Shown: positions 1 through 7,334 of the stretch, one piece after another
How positions within the stretch are numbered: position 1 is the stretch's first letter
Layout of the letters: each line of letters opens with the position of its first letter
NCBI RefSeq assembly: GCF_000956595.1
Contig: NZ_JYOO01000045.1
Coordinates: 1-36,846, forward strand
Reading direction: 5' to 3'
DNA from: Priestia aryabhattai B8W22
Lineage (GTDB): Bacteria; Bacillota; Bacilli; Bacillales; Bacillaceae_H
Length of the DNA: 36,846 bases
The notes under the pieces: model-generated
What the model saw: the letters and a program-made list of their open reading frames with translations, nothing else
What the model was told of the DNA's origin: nothing
Databases searched by the model: none
Position numbers and translations under genes: made by a program

Positions 1-9
1 CATAATCTA

Positions 10-134
10 GTATGGATGACTTGTTTCACCGCTGTTGATTTCCATGCAAGGCTTCGCTTTTCGCGAGCGGCCGATGAGCCTTGCCCTCCAATCAACAGCT
101 AAGAAGCAGCTACATACATGAAACCTACGTTCAT
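10..134. repeat. Dispersed intergenic repeat, copy 1
   Basis: An imperfect inverted repeat. The left arm GCTGTTGATT...GCAAGGC is matched further on by GCCTTGC...AATCAACAGC, with a GC-rich centre containing TTCGCTTTTCGCGAGCGGCC. The arms are followed by a tail resembling CTACAyACATGAAACCT. A shorter relative lies at 11832-11925 in the same orientation. It resembles a repeat I recall as very common between genes of Bacillus/Priestia genomes. It lies just past the terminator of the LacI-type gene. No function can be assigned. Confidence 0.7.
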
Positions 135-149
135 CCTACTAACGAAAAA

Positions 150-195
150 ATCCGAACGAGTTTAATTCTCCATCAAGAATCAAACTCGTTCGGAT
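150..195 (-). terminator. Terminator of the LacI-type regulator gene
   Basis: ATCCGAACGAGTTT (150-163) pairs perfectly with AAACTCGTTCGGAT (182-195). On the minus strand the stem is followed by a T-run (TTTTTTCG), as in a Rho-independent terminator for the leftward gene ending at 249. Confidence 0.9.
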
Positions 196-248
196 CTTCC
201 TTCAACTATATTACTTTTGTCTCAGCCTCTGTCTATTTTTGTATTAAG

Positions 249-1283
249 TTATCTTTGCGTCATTTGAATAGTTTTACAGGACTGTCTTTTAATCATTTTG
301 TGAGGAACGCGCACTTGTTCTGCAACAGCATATGGCGTTTCAATCTGCTTAATCAAGCAGCTTACAGCCTGATAACCAAGTTCAAAAATATTAATATCAA
401 TTGATGTAAGAGCTGGTCTAGCCATTTCAGCGATTAAGACATTATTAAAACTGACAATAGAGATGTCTTCTGGAACCGAAATTCCCATTTCATCCAATGT
501 ATTTAAAACACCTAATGCCATTAGGTCATCTGCTACTACTAGGGCCGTTGGACGTTCTTTTAGAGATAAAAGTTCGCAAACAGCTTCTTTTCCTCCTTTC
601 TGTAGAAATTCTTCATGAATCACATACTCGTCCCGGTAAGGAATGTTTGCTTTTTGAATCGCTTTATCATAGCCTGTTAAACGGTCAATGGTAACGACTA
701 ATTCAAGACTTCCACCAATAAACGCAATACGCTCATGACCAGATTCAATTAAATATTCCGTCGCTTCTTTTCCAGCTTTAAAATTATCATTATCAACAAA
801 CGTAATGCTTTCACTATGCTTAAACGGCTTTCCAATAACTACAAACGGCACGCTCTGTTCTTGTAAATAAGAAAGTACTTGATCATCAACTTTGGAGTAC
901 AGCAAAATTAATCCATCCACTCGTCTTCCCTGTACCATTTGAACAACTTCTGCAAAAATCTCTTCTTCCGTTTCTCCAGTGGACATATAAATCGCTCTTT
1001 TGTTTTCGTGAGCCCCGGTGCTGATTCCTCTTAGCACTTCTGGGAAGAATGGATTTTGAAACACCTTGTCTGCTGAGCTCGGCATCACTAGGCCGACTGC
1101 CTCTGTCGTTTGATTTGCTAGACTTCGCGCAATAATATTTGGGTGATAACCAAGTTCTTTCATAGCCGATCGCACGCGCTGTTTTGTTTTTTCACTAATT
1201 CTTGAGCTGTCTGCAATGACGCGAGATACCGTCGAAGGGGCTACATTTGCTAAATTTGCCACATCTTTTATTGTTACACCCAT
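249..1283 (-). CDS. malR: LacI/GalR-family transcriptional regulator, MalR-like
   Basis: A 344-residue DNA-binding regulator. The N-terminal helix-turn-helix (residues about 3-22, TIKDVANLANVAPSTVSRVI) and hinge (ARSLANQTT) are typical of LacI/GalR. The rest is a periplasmic-binding-protein-like effector domain (VGLVMPSS, VVADDLMALG, EDISIVSFNN). The sequence resembles maltose-operon repressors (MalR) of Firmicutes. It lies 57 bp downstream of an alpha-amylase gene on the same strand with no terminator between, so the two are probably co-transcribed and it may control that amylase or other alpha-glucan genes. The start is the ATG at 1283, preceded by AAGAGGTGG. The LacI class is certain. The maltose role is inferred from resemblance and neighbour. 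Confidence 0.85.
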   Translation of the reverse strand: MGVTIKDVANLANVAPSTVSRVIADSSRISEKTKQRVRSAMKELGYHPNIIARSLANQTTEAVGLVMPSSADKVFQNPFFPEVLRGISTGAHENKRAIYMSTGETEEEIFAEVVQMVQGRRVDGLILLYSKVDDQVLSYLQEQSVPFVVIGKPFKHSESITFVDNDNFKAGKEATEYLIESGHERIAFIGGSLELVVTIDRLTGYDKAIQKANIPYRDEYVIHEEFLQKGGKEAVCELLSLKERPTALVVADDLMALGVLNTLDEMGISVPEDISIVSFNNVLIAEMARPALTSIDINIFELGYQAVSCLIKQIETPYAVAEQVRVPHKMIKRQSCKTIQMTQR

Positions 1284-1340
1284 AATTCCACCTCTTAATT
1301 ATGTTTTCTTCATTACTACTTATCCAATATAGTTTGACAA

Positions 1341-2855
1341 CTACGACGCGCTGTCCTTTTTATGAGATTGAGAAATTTTCTTTTCTTTTCTTCTTTTTGA
1401 CGATGCTTTGTACAAAAAGATGCCGAATCCCGTATAAACAGCGGCAACCGCTGCGATATATCCAATATTAACCCCTGAATTTTTCACTACTTTATATACA
1501 TTTGTAGTCTCAGGCTCCAATGAAATGTTGTATACATCGTCAACTGGTCGTATAATTCCTTCCGTTATTAACCCTCTTAATTCATTTTCTTTTCCAACTT
1601 TTTTAAGCGGGACATTAATGGCCGACGTTTCCTTTGTATTATTGATCACAACAAACGTCGTTTCGTCCTTATACCTTCTCTTGTATACAGCCACACCTTT
1701 TTGCTCAGACACAAGGGTAAAGCTTCCCTTTCGAAGAGAAGGCGATTTTGCTCTAAGTTCAGCCAATTTTTTTAAATGATCTATAATATCGGGATTAGCT
1801 AAAAAATTCATCATGCCATAATTTTCTGCTCCCTTTCCCCCATTCAGCGCAATTTCTGTTCCATAAAAAACGATTGGTACACTAGGCGAAGTATAAAGGT
1901 AGGAAAGCCCTTGCTTTGTTCGGGCTCCAGGATGGTTTTCACTTTTTAATGCTTTTGCTGTAAAACGTGTGCTATGAACATCATCTAAAAAATTTGTTAA
2001 AGGCAAATTACTTCCTTTTTTCCACTTGTCATACAACATTTTCTGCGGACGATTAGTACCGCTAAACGTAGCAGCAGTGGCTTCAGCTAGCGTTCTATCT
2101 ACAAGCAAATCCATTCCTAATAAATCAGCCTGCTCACTTTTTTTTAATGAATGCCCGCTTATTTCTCCTATTAATAGAAAGGAAGGATCCATGCTTTTTA
2201 ACGTTTGAGAAAAGGATGAAATAAATGCAGAAGGAGCTTGATCGATATCTTTAACGTAATATCCGTCAATATCTGCTTGTTTGCTCCACCAAGCAGCATT
2301 TTTAATAAGGTATTTCTGCACAACGCTTTCTTTTAGATTAAAGTGCGGCAATGCTTTAATTACTTCATTATCTGTAACGGATTCATTACTTATCCATGTT
2401 TGTTTTCCTTTATCTGCTACCCAGGTATGATTGTTACTGATTGTCAAAGGAAATTCGACCATAATTTTCATATTGCGCTCATGTGCTTTCTTCACAAGAT
2501 TTTGTAAGTCTTTTAACGTTCCAAAATGATCGTCTATTTTATAATGGTTGGTCACCGCATATCCATGATAGCCTGTCTCATCATTTTCCATAAAAGGAGT
2601 TAATAAAACAGCGGTAAATCCCATCTCTTGAATATAGTCTAACTTTTGTGCTACTCCCTGTAAATCGCCTCCATAATAGGCATCTGAGCGTTCATAGTTC
2701 ACATTTCGATCATTCTGTTCACTTCCGTTATAAAAACGGTTAATCATCAACGAGTATATCACCTCATCACGTATATCTTTATGACCTTGTGCCGAGGCGC
2801 TGCTTCCAAAAAGTAATAATAGTATAAGTAGCATACTTGTCCTTTTCCATTTCAT
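1341..2855 (-). CDS. Membrane-anchored GH13 alpha-amylase with aberrant Asp/Glu/His triad (BmaN1-like)
   Basis: A 504-residue extracellular starch-degrading enzyme of glycoside hydrolase family 13. It has an N-terminal signal peptide (residues 1-22, ending SASAQ), a (beta/alpha)8 barrel (about 30-390), a C-terminal beta domain, and a single membrane helix near 468-485 followed by a Lys/Arg-rich tail, so it should stay attached to the cell surface. The conserved GH13 regions are unusual. Region II reads GYYVKDID, with Asp203 as the likely nucleophile. Region III reads LLIGEISG with Glu231. Region IV reads FLDDVHSTRF instead of FxxNHD, so the transition-state Asp is replaced by His294. This matches BmaN1, which I recall from B. 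megaterium as active on starch despite its Asp-Glu-His triad. The promoter has a cre site, and the MalR-like gene follows. The start ATG is preceded by AGGAGGGGAATAG. Confidence 0.88.
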   Translation of the reverse strand: MKWKRTSMLLILLLLFGSSASAQGHKDIRDEVIYSLMINRFYNGSEQNDRNVNYERSDAYYGGDLQGVAQKLDYIQEMGFTAVLLTPFMENDETGYHGYAVTNHYKIDDHFGTLKDLQNLVKKAHERNMKIMVEFPLTISNNHTWVADKGKQTWISNESVTDNEVIKALPHFNLKESVVQKYLIKNAAWWSKQADIDGYYVKDIDQAPSAFISSFSQTLKSMDPSFLLIGEISGHSLKKSEQADLLGMDLLVDRTLAEATAATFSGTNRPQKMLYDKWKKGSNLPLTNFLDDVHSTRFTAKALKSENHPGARTKQGLSYLYTSPSVPIVFYGTEIALNGGKGAENYGMMNFLANPDIIDHLKKLAELRAKSPSLRKGSFTLVSEQKGVAVYKRRYKDETTFVVINNTKETSAINVPLKKVGKENELRGLITEGIIRPVDDVYNISLEPETTNVYKVVKNSGVNIGYIAAVAAVYTGFGIFLYKASSKRRKEKKISQSHKKDSAS

Positions 2856-2902
2856 CTATTCCCCTCCTATAGACGAACTGTTTCAAACTCACTTTTGTTT
2901 CC

Positions 2903-2933
2903 ATTATAACGTTAACGCTTACATTATTGTTAA
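2903..2933 (-). promoter_or_regulatory. Amylase promoter (sigma-A type)
   Basis: On the minus strand, a -35 TTAACA (2928-2933) and a -10 TATAAT (2903-2908) are separated by 19 bp, a little long. The catabolite-responsive element sits between them. Confidence 0.6.
2910..2923 (-). promoter_or_regulatory. cre site (CcpA operator) inside the amylase promoter
   Basis: TGTAAGCGTTAACG on the minus strand matches the cre consensus TGWAANCGNTNWCA at 13 of 14 positions. Lying between -35 and -10, it should block RNA polymerase when CcpA is bound. The CG-centred palindrome could also serve the adjacent LacI-family regulator. Confidence 0.75.
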
Positions 2934-2951
2934 ATAAGTTGATAAAAACAA

Positions 2952-2989
2952 AAAAAGTGATTAAAAGTTTTTACTTTTAATCACTTTTT
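2952..2989. terminator. amtB terminator
   Basis: AAAAAGTGATTAAAAG (2952-2967) pairs with CTTTTAATCACTTTTT (2974-2989). T-runs flank the stem on both strands. It closes the glnK-amtB unit and separates it from the amylase promoter. Confidence 0.9.
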
Positions 2990-3004
2990 TCCATCTATAT
3001 ACTG

Positions 3005-4405
3005 CTATACCGTCTCATTTACGTTCGATATATGAGGTTTATCCGATACTTTACCCACTTTATTTAATCGATCAATCAGTCCAACACCAAATTCAGGATG
3101 AAGATTACCGTCTCCTGTCGCTACAAAACTTTCACGAAATTCATATGCGGATGAACCGTGTTCAGCAAAGTCTAAACCAGCAATTTCTTCTTCGCTTGAT
3201 ACTCGAATAGAAGAAAAACGCGTGAGGACAAACAAGAACAGCCCAACCGTTCCAATTGTCCAGCCCATCACAGCTATAATTCCAAGAGCTTGAATACCTA
3301 ATAGCTGTACGCCGCCGCCATAAAATAAACCATTAGCTGTATCAAACAGCCCCACTGCTAACGTCCCCCAAATACCGCAAATTCCATGAACAGTAATAGC
3401 ACCAACTGGATCATCTAACTTCATTTTGCTATCGATAAAATGCACAGCTTCTACTAGAATAATTCCTGCAATCAGCCCAATGACGATCGCGCCTGGAATC
3501 GATACGTTTGCTGTTCCAGCTGTAATCCCTACAAGCCCAGCTAAGGCACCGTTTAATGTTAAGCTAGCATCAATACGTTTGTAGCGAAACTTTGTGTATA
3601 AAGCAGAAGACAGGACTCCGCATGACCCAGACATTAATGTCGTTGCAATGATTCCTGGGACAAGAGCAGGATCGGCTGCTAATGTACTTCCTCCATTAAA
3701 TCCAAACCAGCCAAACCAGAGGATAAATACACCTAATGCGCCAAGTGGAATGTTATGCCCTTGAATAGCATTGACTTTTCCATCGCTTCCATACTTTCCA
3801 AGACGTGCTCCTAGAAAAGTAACTGCTACAGCCGCACCAAGAGCTCCAGTCAAATGAACAACCGTCGACCCTGCAAAATCTACGAAGCCTAGTTTGGACA
3901 ACCATCCCCCTCCCCATACCCAGTGACCTACAACTGGATAAATCACAGCTACCATAGCAATTGTGAGCATCATATAGCTGGATAGTTTCATACGTTCCGC
4001 TACCGCTCCTGAAATAATCGTAGCACACGTTGCTGCGAAAACAATTTGGAAGACAAAAAAGCTCATTTGATCGCTTTGTCCATTTAAAAAGAAACCGCTT
4101 GAACCGATAAATCCTCCTTTTGAATTACCAAACATAAGGGCAAAACCGATCACAAAATACAATACGGAAGATACAGCTACCGTTAGCATATTTTTCATTA
4201 AGATATTAAGCGAATTTTTCGAACGAGTGAAGCCTGTTTCAACCATCGCAAACCCTGCGTGCATTAAAAATACAAGTACCGCCCCAAACATTACCCACAT
4301 CATGTCAATTGATGCACTAACTGATTCGACAGTTGGATCAGCCGCATTAACGCGTGTTGCCGCCAACAAACTAATAAACAAAACCGCACTAATTTTCTTT
4401 TTCAA
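3005..4405 (-). CDS. amtB: Ammonium transporter AmtB/NrgA
   Basis: A 466-residue polytopic membrane protein of the Amt/Mep/Rh family that takes up ammonium. A probable cleavable signal peptide (residues 1-21, MKKKISAVLFISLLAATRVN) precedes about eleven membrane helices. The twin-histidine pore pair is present: His184 in VVHLTGALGA and His340 in TVHGICGIWG. A cytoplasmic tail of about 65 residues follows the last helix, the usual contact region for PII. The start is TTG at 4405, supported by GGGGGAG seven bases upstream. It lies 37 bp downstream of the PII gene and shares its nitrogen-controlled promoter. In B. subtilis I recall the order reversed (nrgA then nrgB). Confidence 0.95.
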   Translation of the reverse strand: MKKKISAVLFISLLAATRVNAADPTVESVSASIDMMWVMFGAVLVFLMHAGFAMVETGFTRSKNSLNILMKNMLTVAVSSVLYFVIGFALMFGNSKGGFIGSSGFFLNGQSDQMSFFVFQIVFAATCATIISGAVAERMKLSSYMMLTIAMVAVIYPVVGHWVWGGGWLSKLGFVDFAGSTVVHLTGALGAAVAVTFLGARLGKYGSDGKVNAIQGHNIPLGALGVFILWFGWFGFNGGSTLAADPALVPGIIATTLMSGSCGVLSSALYTKFRYKRIDASLTLNGALAGLVGITAGTANVSIPGAIVIGLIAGIILVEAVHFIDSKMKLDDPVGAITVHGICGIWGTLAVGLFDTANGLFYGGGVQLLGIQALGIIAVMGWTIGTVGLFLFVLTRFSSIRVSSEEEIAGLDFAEHGSSAYEFRESFVATGDGNLHPEFGVGLIDRLNKVGKVSDKPHISNVNETV

Positions 4406-4442
4406 CGCTTAACTCCCCCTCTATTAAAATAACACTCTCTTT

Positions 4443-4784
4443 TTATAAAATAGCCTCTACACCTGCTTCTCCTGTTCTAATTCGTACAGCATCCTCTACC
4501 GGATATACAAAAACCTTTCCGTCGCCTATTTGGTTCGTAGAACAAATTGATTGAATGATCTTAATGACTTCATCAACTTGTTCTGCTTCTAAAATCATTT
4601 CTACCTTGACTTTAGGTACTAGTTTGATTTCAAAACTTTGTCCCCTGAACAGTCCCTGCTCTCCTTTTTGCTGACCGCAGCCTGCCACTTCTGAGACCGT
4701 TAATCCGTTTATTCCTACTTCCTCTAATTTTACGCGCAGTGCTTGAAATTTTTCTGGACGAATGATGGCTTCTACTTTTTTCAT
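4443..4784 (-). CDS. glnK: PII nitrogen-regulatory protein (GlnK/NrgB-like)
   Basis: A 113-residue trimeric PII signal protein that normally senses ATP/ADP and 2-oxoglutarate and gates the ammonium transporter encoded next. Family features are MKKVEAIIRPEKF at the N-terminus, the T-loop (GLFRGQSFEIKLVPK), and the B and C loops (IGDGKVFVYPVEDAVRIRTGE). T-loop residue 51 is Phe (RGQSF), where uridylylated enteric PII proteins have Tyr51. Regulation by uridylylation at that residue is therefore excluded, as expected in Bacilli. The start ATG at 4784 is preceded by GAGGGGTTACA. It is the first gene of the glnK-amtB operon. Confidence 0.93.
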   Translation of the reverse strand: MKKVEAIIRPEKFQALRVKLEEVGINGLTVSEVAGCGQQKGEQGLFRGQSFEIKLVPKVKVEMILEAEQVDEVIKIIQSICSTNQIGDGKVFVYPVEDAVRIRTGEAGVEAIL

Positions 4785-4800
4785 TGTAACCCCTCTTTCG

Positions 4801-4817
4801 TGTTAGTTTTATTAACA
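4801..4817. promoter_or_regulatory. GlnR/TnrA-type box 1 upstream of glnK
   Basis: TGTTAGTTTTATTAACA fits the consensus TGTNA-N7-TNACA exactly, with dyad symmetry. It lies downstream of the predicted transcription start, in the 5' leader, which suits repression rather than activation. Confidence 0.7.
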
Positions 4818-4822
4818 TTTAA

Positions 4823-4839
4823 TGTTATGTATATTATCA
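4823..4839. promoter_or_regulatory. GlnR/TnrA-type box 2 over the glnK -10
   Basis: TGTTATGTATATTATCA fits TGTNA-N7-TNACA with one mismatch. It overlaps the -10 and start point and lies 5 bp from box 1 (centres 22 bp apart, about two helical turns). Confidence 0.55.
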
Positions 4840-4864
4840 TATAGGTAATTTTCTGAATATTCAA
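4836..4864 (-). promoter_or_regulatory. glnK-amtB promoter (sigma-A type)
   Basis: On the minus strand, TTGAAT (4859-4864), a 17-bp spacer, then TATGAT (4836-4841). The predicted start is near 4829, giving a leader of about 45 nt before the glnK ATG. Confidence 0.6.
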
Positions 4865-4908
4865 GTTAATACGCGATAAAAATGAGACTTTTTTCTTATT
4901 TACATAAC

Positions 4909-4922
4909 AGTTAGCGCTTTCA
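4909..4922 (-). promoter_or_regulatory. Candidate cre site upstream of glnK
   Basis: TGAAAGCGCTAACT on the minus strand matches the cre consensus TGWAANCGNTNWCA at 13 of 14 positions. It is centred about 86 bp upstream of the predicted glnK start, a position that could allow CcpA activation. It lies just past the crtM terminator. Confidence 0.45.
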
Positions 4923-4938
4923 TATCTTTCCAAAAAAA

Positions 4939-4972
4939 GTAACGCAAAGGAAAAGTAATTCCTTTGCGTTAC
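4939..4972 (-). terminator. Carotenoid operon terminator (after crtM)
   Basis: GTAACGCAAAGGAA (4939-4952) pairs perfectly with TTCCTTTGCGTTAC (4959-4972), followed on the minus strand by TTTTTTTGG. The stem overlaps the crtM stop codon. Confidence 0.9.
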
Positions 4973-5817
4973 CCCGTAGAAATAGATGTCATAATTTGTT
5001 TTTTCACTTGACTTGTGACAAAATGCTTTTCTGTAAATACTTCATAATGTTCTTTTCGAATTTTATCAAGAATCGCTCGGTATAAATGCGCCGCTCCTGT
5101 AAGAGGCAAACGAGAAGCAACGGGATATTGATGAATTGACTGAAGCCCTTTTATATAATACATTTCTGCTTCTTTGGCCAGGTGCTCCCACATTTCTATA
5201 AATTCAGAAGTGACCCACCGGTTCTCTAACAGCGTGCGCGTATATCCGTAAGAATCCATAAGGTCTTTCGGTAAATAAATGCGCCCTCGCTCTAAGTCTT
5301 CCCCCACGTCTCTTAAAATGTTAGTCAGCTGCATCGCAATGCCCAACGCGACTGCTTCTTCTTCTAATTCTTTATGAGTAGTTGGAGCTAAAATCGGTAA
5401 AAGCATTAACCCTACCGTACTCGCTACGTGATAGGAGTATGTTTTCACTTCATCAAGCGTCTCATATTCTTTTTTTGCTAAATCCATCCGCTGGCCGGTA
5501 ATCATATCATCAAATGCTTGAACATTCATTTCATATTGTTCAAATACATTTCGCAGAGCTACCCACATGGCGCTTTCGTTTAATAGTTCTCCATTTTTAA
5601 ACCGGGCAAATTCTCCTTCGAATTGCTGCAGCTCTATTTCAGGGTTGCTTCCTTCATCTACAATGTCATCAACTTGACGGCAAAATGCATATACCGCCCA
5701 TACTGCCTTTTTTTGTTTTGACGGCAGCATGGAAAAAGCTTTGTAAAACGTTTTTGAGTTTTCTTTAATAATTTCTTCACACTGATTGTACGCTTTGTCT
5801 AACGAAATGTTCATCAT
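4969..5817 (-). CDS. crtM: Squalene/phytoene synthase family protein, CrtM (dehydrosqualene synthase type)
   Basis: A 282-residue head-to-head prenyl transferase. It should condense two farnesyl diphosphates to the C30 precursor dehydrosqualene (diapophytoene). Both Asp-rich diphosphate/Mg sites are intact: DDIVDE after AVYAFCRQ (residues about 46-55), and NILRDVGEDLERGRIYLP (about 165-182). The length is normal for the family. It is the last gene of the leftward crt operon, 59 bp after crtN. I recall that B. subtilis has the related yisP at the same place near asnO, a protein reported to release farnesol. Here the neighbouring desaturases argue for genuine carotenoid synthesis. The C30 rather than C40 product is inferred from resemblance to staphylococcal CrtM. 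Confidence 0.9.
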   Translation of the reverse strand: MMNISLDKAYNQCEEIIKENSKTFYKAFSMLPSKQKKAVWAVYAFCRQVDDIVDEGSNPEIELQQFEGEFARFKNGELLNESAMWVALRNVFEQYEMNVQAFDDMITGQRMDLAKKEYETLDEVKTYSYHVASTVGLMLLPILAPTTHKELEEEAVALGIAMQLTNILRDVGEDLERGRIYLPKDLMDSYGYTRTLLENRWVTSEFIEMWEHLAKEAEMYYIKGLQSIHQYPVASRLPLTGAAHLYRAILDKIRKEHYEVFTEKHFVTSQVKKQIMTSISTG

Positions 5818-5876
5818 ATAGGACCCCTTTCTCTATTAAAGGATAAACCATCATTTCCTTATGGCTTCACAAGATC

Positions 5877-7334
5877 TTAAGAAAGCTTTGCAACCGTTTG
5901 AATAGACGATTGTTCAATAAGATGATCAGCCAACATTTTTGCTCCTTGCATAACAATTGGCACGCCTCCGCCTGGATGAATAGATGCTCCGACCGCAAAA
6001 ACATTTTTATATTCGTACGGCTGGTACTGGGGTCTGAATACGCCTGACTGGAACAGCTCAGGAGCAATACCAAAGCTTCCACCTTCGAAAAGTCCAAATG
6101 CTTGAGCATCATTTGGCGTGCGTACTTTTACCCACTCTATTTCTTTACGCAGCTCTTCAAACCCTTTTTCTTCCAAAGTCAGAATGATTTCATCAACAAA
6201 ATCTTGCTGATTGCTCCAATCAATGTGGCCACCTGATGGAACCGGTACAAGTGCATACAGCACACTTTTCCCTTCAGGAGCTAGCGATGGATCAATAACA
6301 GAGGGATTAAATGTATAAATAGCGGGATCTTCAGGAATCGTTTTATGCTTAAACACTGCTTCCATATGTTTAGCCAAATCATTGCCCATAAAGTATTGAT
6401 GCACATTGTGATGATCATATTTTCTCTTCAAACCAAGGTAAAGGAGCAGACAGCTGGACGAAGGCACATACTTCTTTTCTTTTTTTTGAGCAATTTTCGC
6501 CATATTAGGAAAGTCGCCATTTAAAACTACTTGATCAAATAGGTGAAGTTTTTCGTCAACAATAACCCCTTCTGTCTTGTCTCCTGATATGGAAAGCTCT
6601 TGAACTACCTTATTCAAATGAATGCTTACACCTTGCTCTATAAGCGCCTTTTCAAGAAGTGGCACAAGACTTGCGTATCCCCCTTTTACGTAATAGATGC
6701 CATGAGCATGCTCACTGTAAGGAACAAGGGAATAAATAGCTGGTGCCGAATAAGGATTTCCTCCAATATAGAGAGATTGCAGTGAGTAGGCGTCTACTAG
6801 ACGTTCATCCTGGAAATACGTTGAAACAAATTTTCTCATTGATTTATTTGCATTCATTTTTTTTAATGCCTTAATGTTTTGCCATGTCCAAAAATCTCGT
6901 TTATTTACAAATGTTTTTTCCAAAAATGCCTTACTTCCTAATTCAAATCGCTTTTTTAATTCAGTCATAAAACGCCGGTAGTTTTGCTCTTCGCCTGGAA
7001 ACAAACGGCTAATCTCCTCTAACTGATCTTTTTCAGTCGCTTTTTTTGTATAGGTCGTACCGTCTGGAAAATGAAGATCATAAAGTGGATCACAGCGTAT
7101 TAGTTCATATTGAGAAGCAGAAATGCCCGCTTCATCTAAAATACGTTCAAGCATTAAAGGTAGCAAGACAATCGTGGGACCTTCATCAATTTTATAACCG
7201 TCTTTTTCTACAAACGCCAACCGGCCGCCCAGCTTATTTTCCTTTTCGAAAATATCAACAGAAAAACCTCGTTTACTTAATAACAAAGCGGTAATTAACC
7301 CCCCTATGCCGCCTCCAACAATTGCTGTTCTCAT
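5877..7334 (-). CDS. crtN: Dehydrosqualene desaturase-type FAD enzyme, CrtN
   Basis: A 485-residue flavoenzyme of the phytoene desaturase (CrtI/CrtN) family. The N-terminal dinucleotide-binding motif is VGGGIGGLITALLLSKRGF (residues about 6-24), followed by EKENKLGGR. A GPTIVLLP segment follows, and the C-terminal signature is FAVGASIHPGGGVPIVMQGA. It most resembles Staphylococcus aureus CrtN, including the GASxHPG.GVPIV ending, so it probably introduces the conjugated double bonds into diapophytoene. The start ATG (7334) overlaps the stop of the upstream desaturase gene as ATGA, which implies translational coupling. Substrate and product are inferred. Confidence 0.88.
   Translation of the reverse strand: MRTAIVGGGIGGLITALLLSKRGFSVDIFEKENKLGGRLAFVEKDGYKIDEGPTIVLLPLMLERILDEAGISASQYELIRCDPLYDLHFPDGTTYTKKATEKDQLEEISRLFPGEEQNYRRFMTELKKRFELGSKAFLEKTFVNKRDFWTWQNIKALKKMNANKSMRKFVSTYFQDERLVDAYSLQSLYIGGNPYSAPAIYSLVPYSEHAHGIYYVKGGYASLVPLLEKALIEQGVSIHLNKVVQELSISGDKTEGVIVDEKLHLFDQVVLNGDFPNMAKIAQKKEKKYVPSSSCLLLYLGLKRKYDHHNVHQYFMGNDLAKHMEAVFKHKTIPEDPAIYTFNPSVIDPSLAPEGKSVLYALVPVPSGGHIDWSNQQDFVDEIILTLEEKGFEELRKEIEWVKVRTPNDAQAFGLFEGGSFGIAPELFQSGVFRPQYQPYEYKNVFAVGASIHPGGGVPIVMQGAKMLADHLIEQSSIQTVAKLS

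Noticed and set aside
81-404. A 107-codon rightward open frame across the repeat and the end of the LacI-type gene
   Set aside because: It overlaps the dispersed repeat, the terminator and the antisense of a clear gene, and has no plausible ribosome site.
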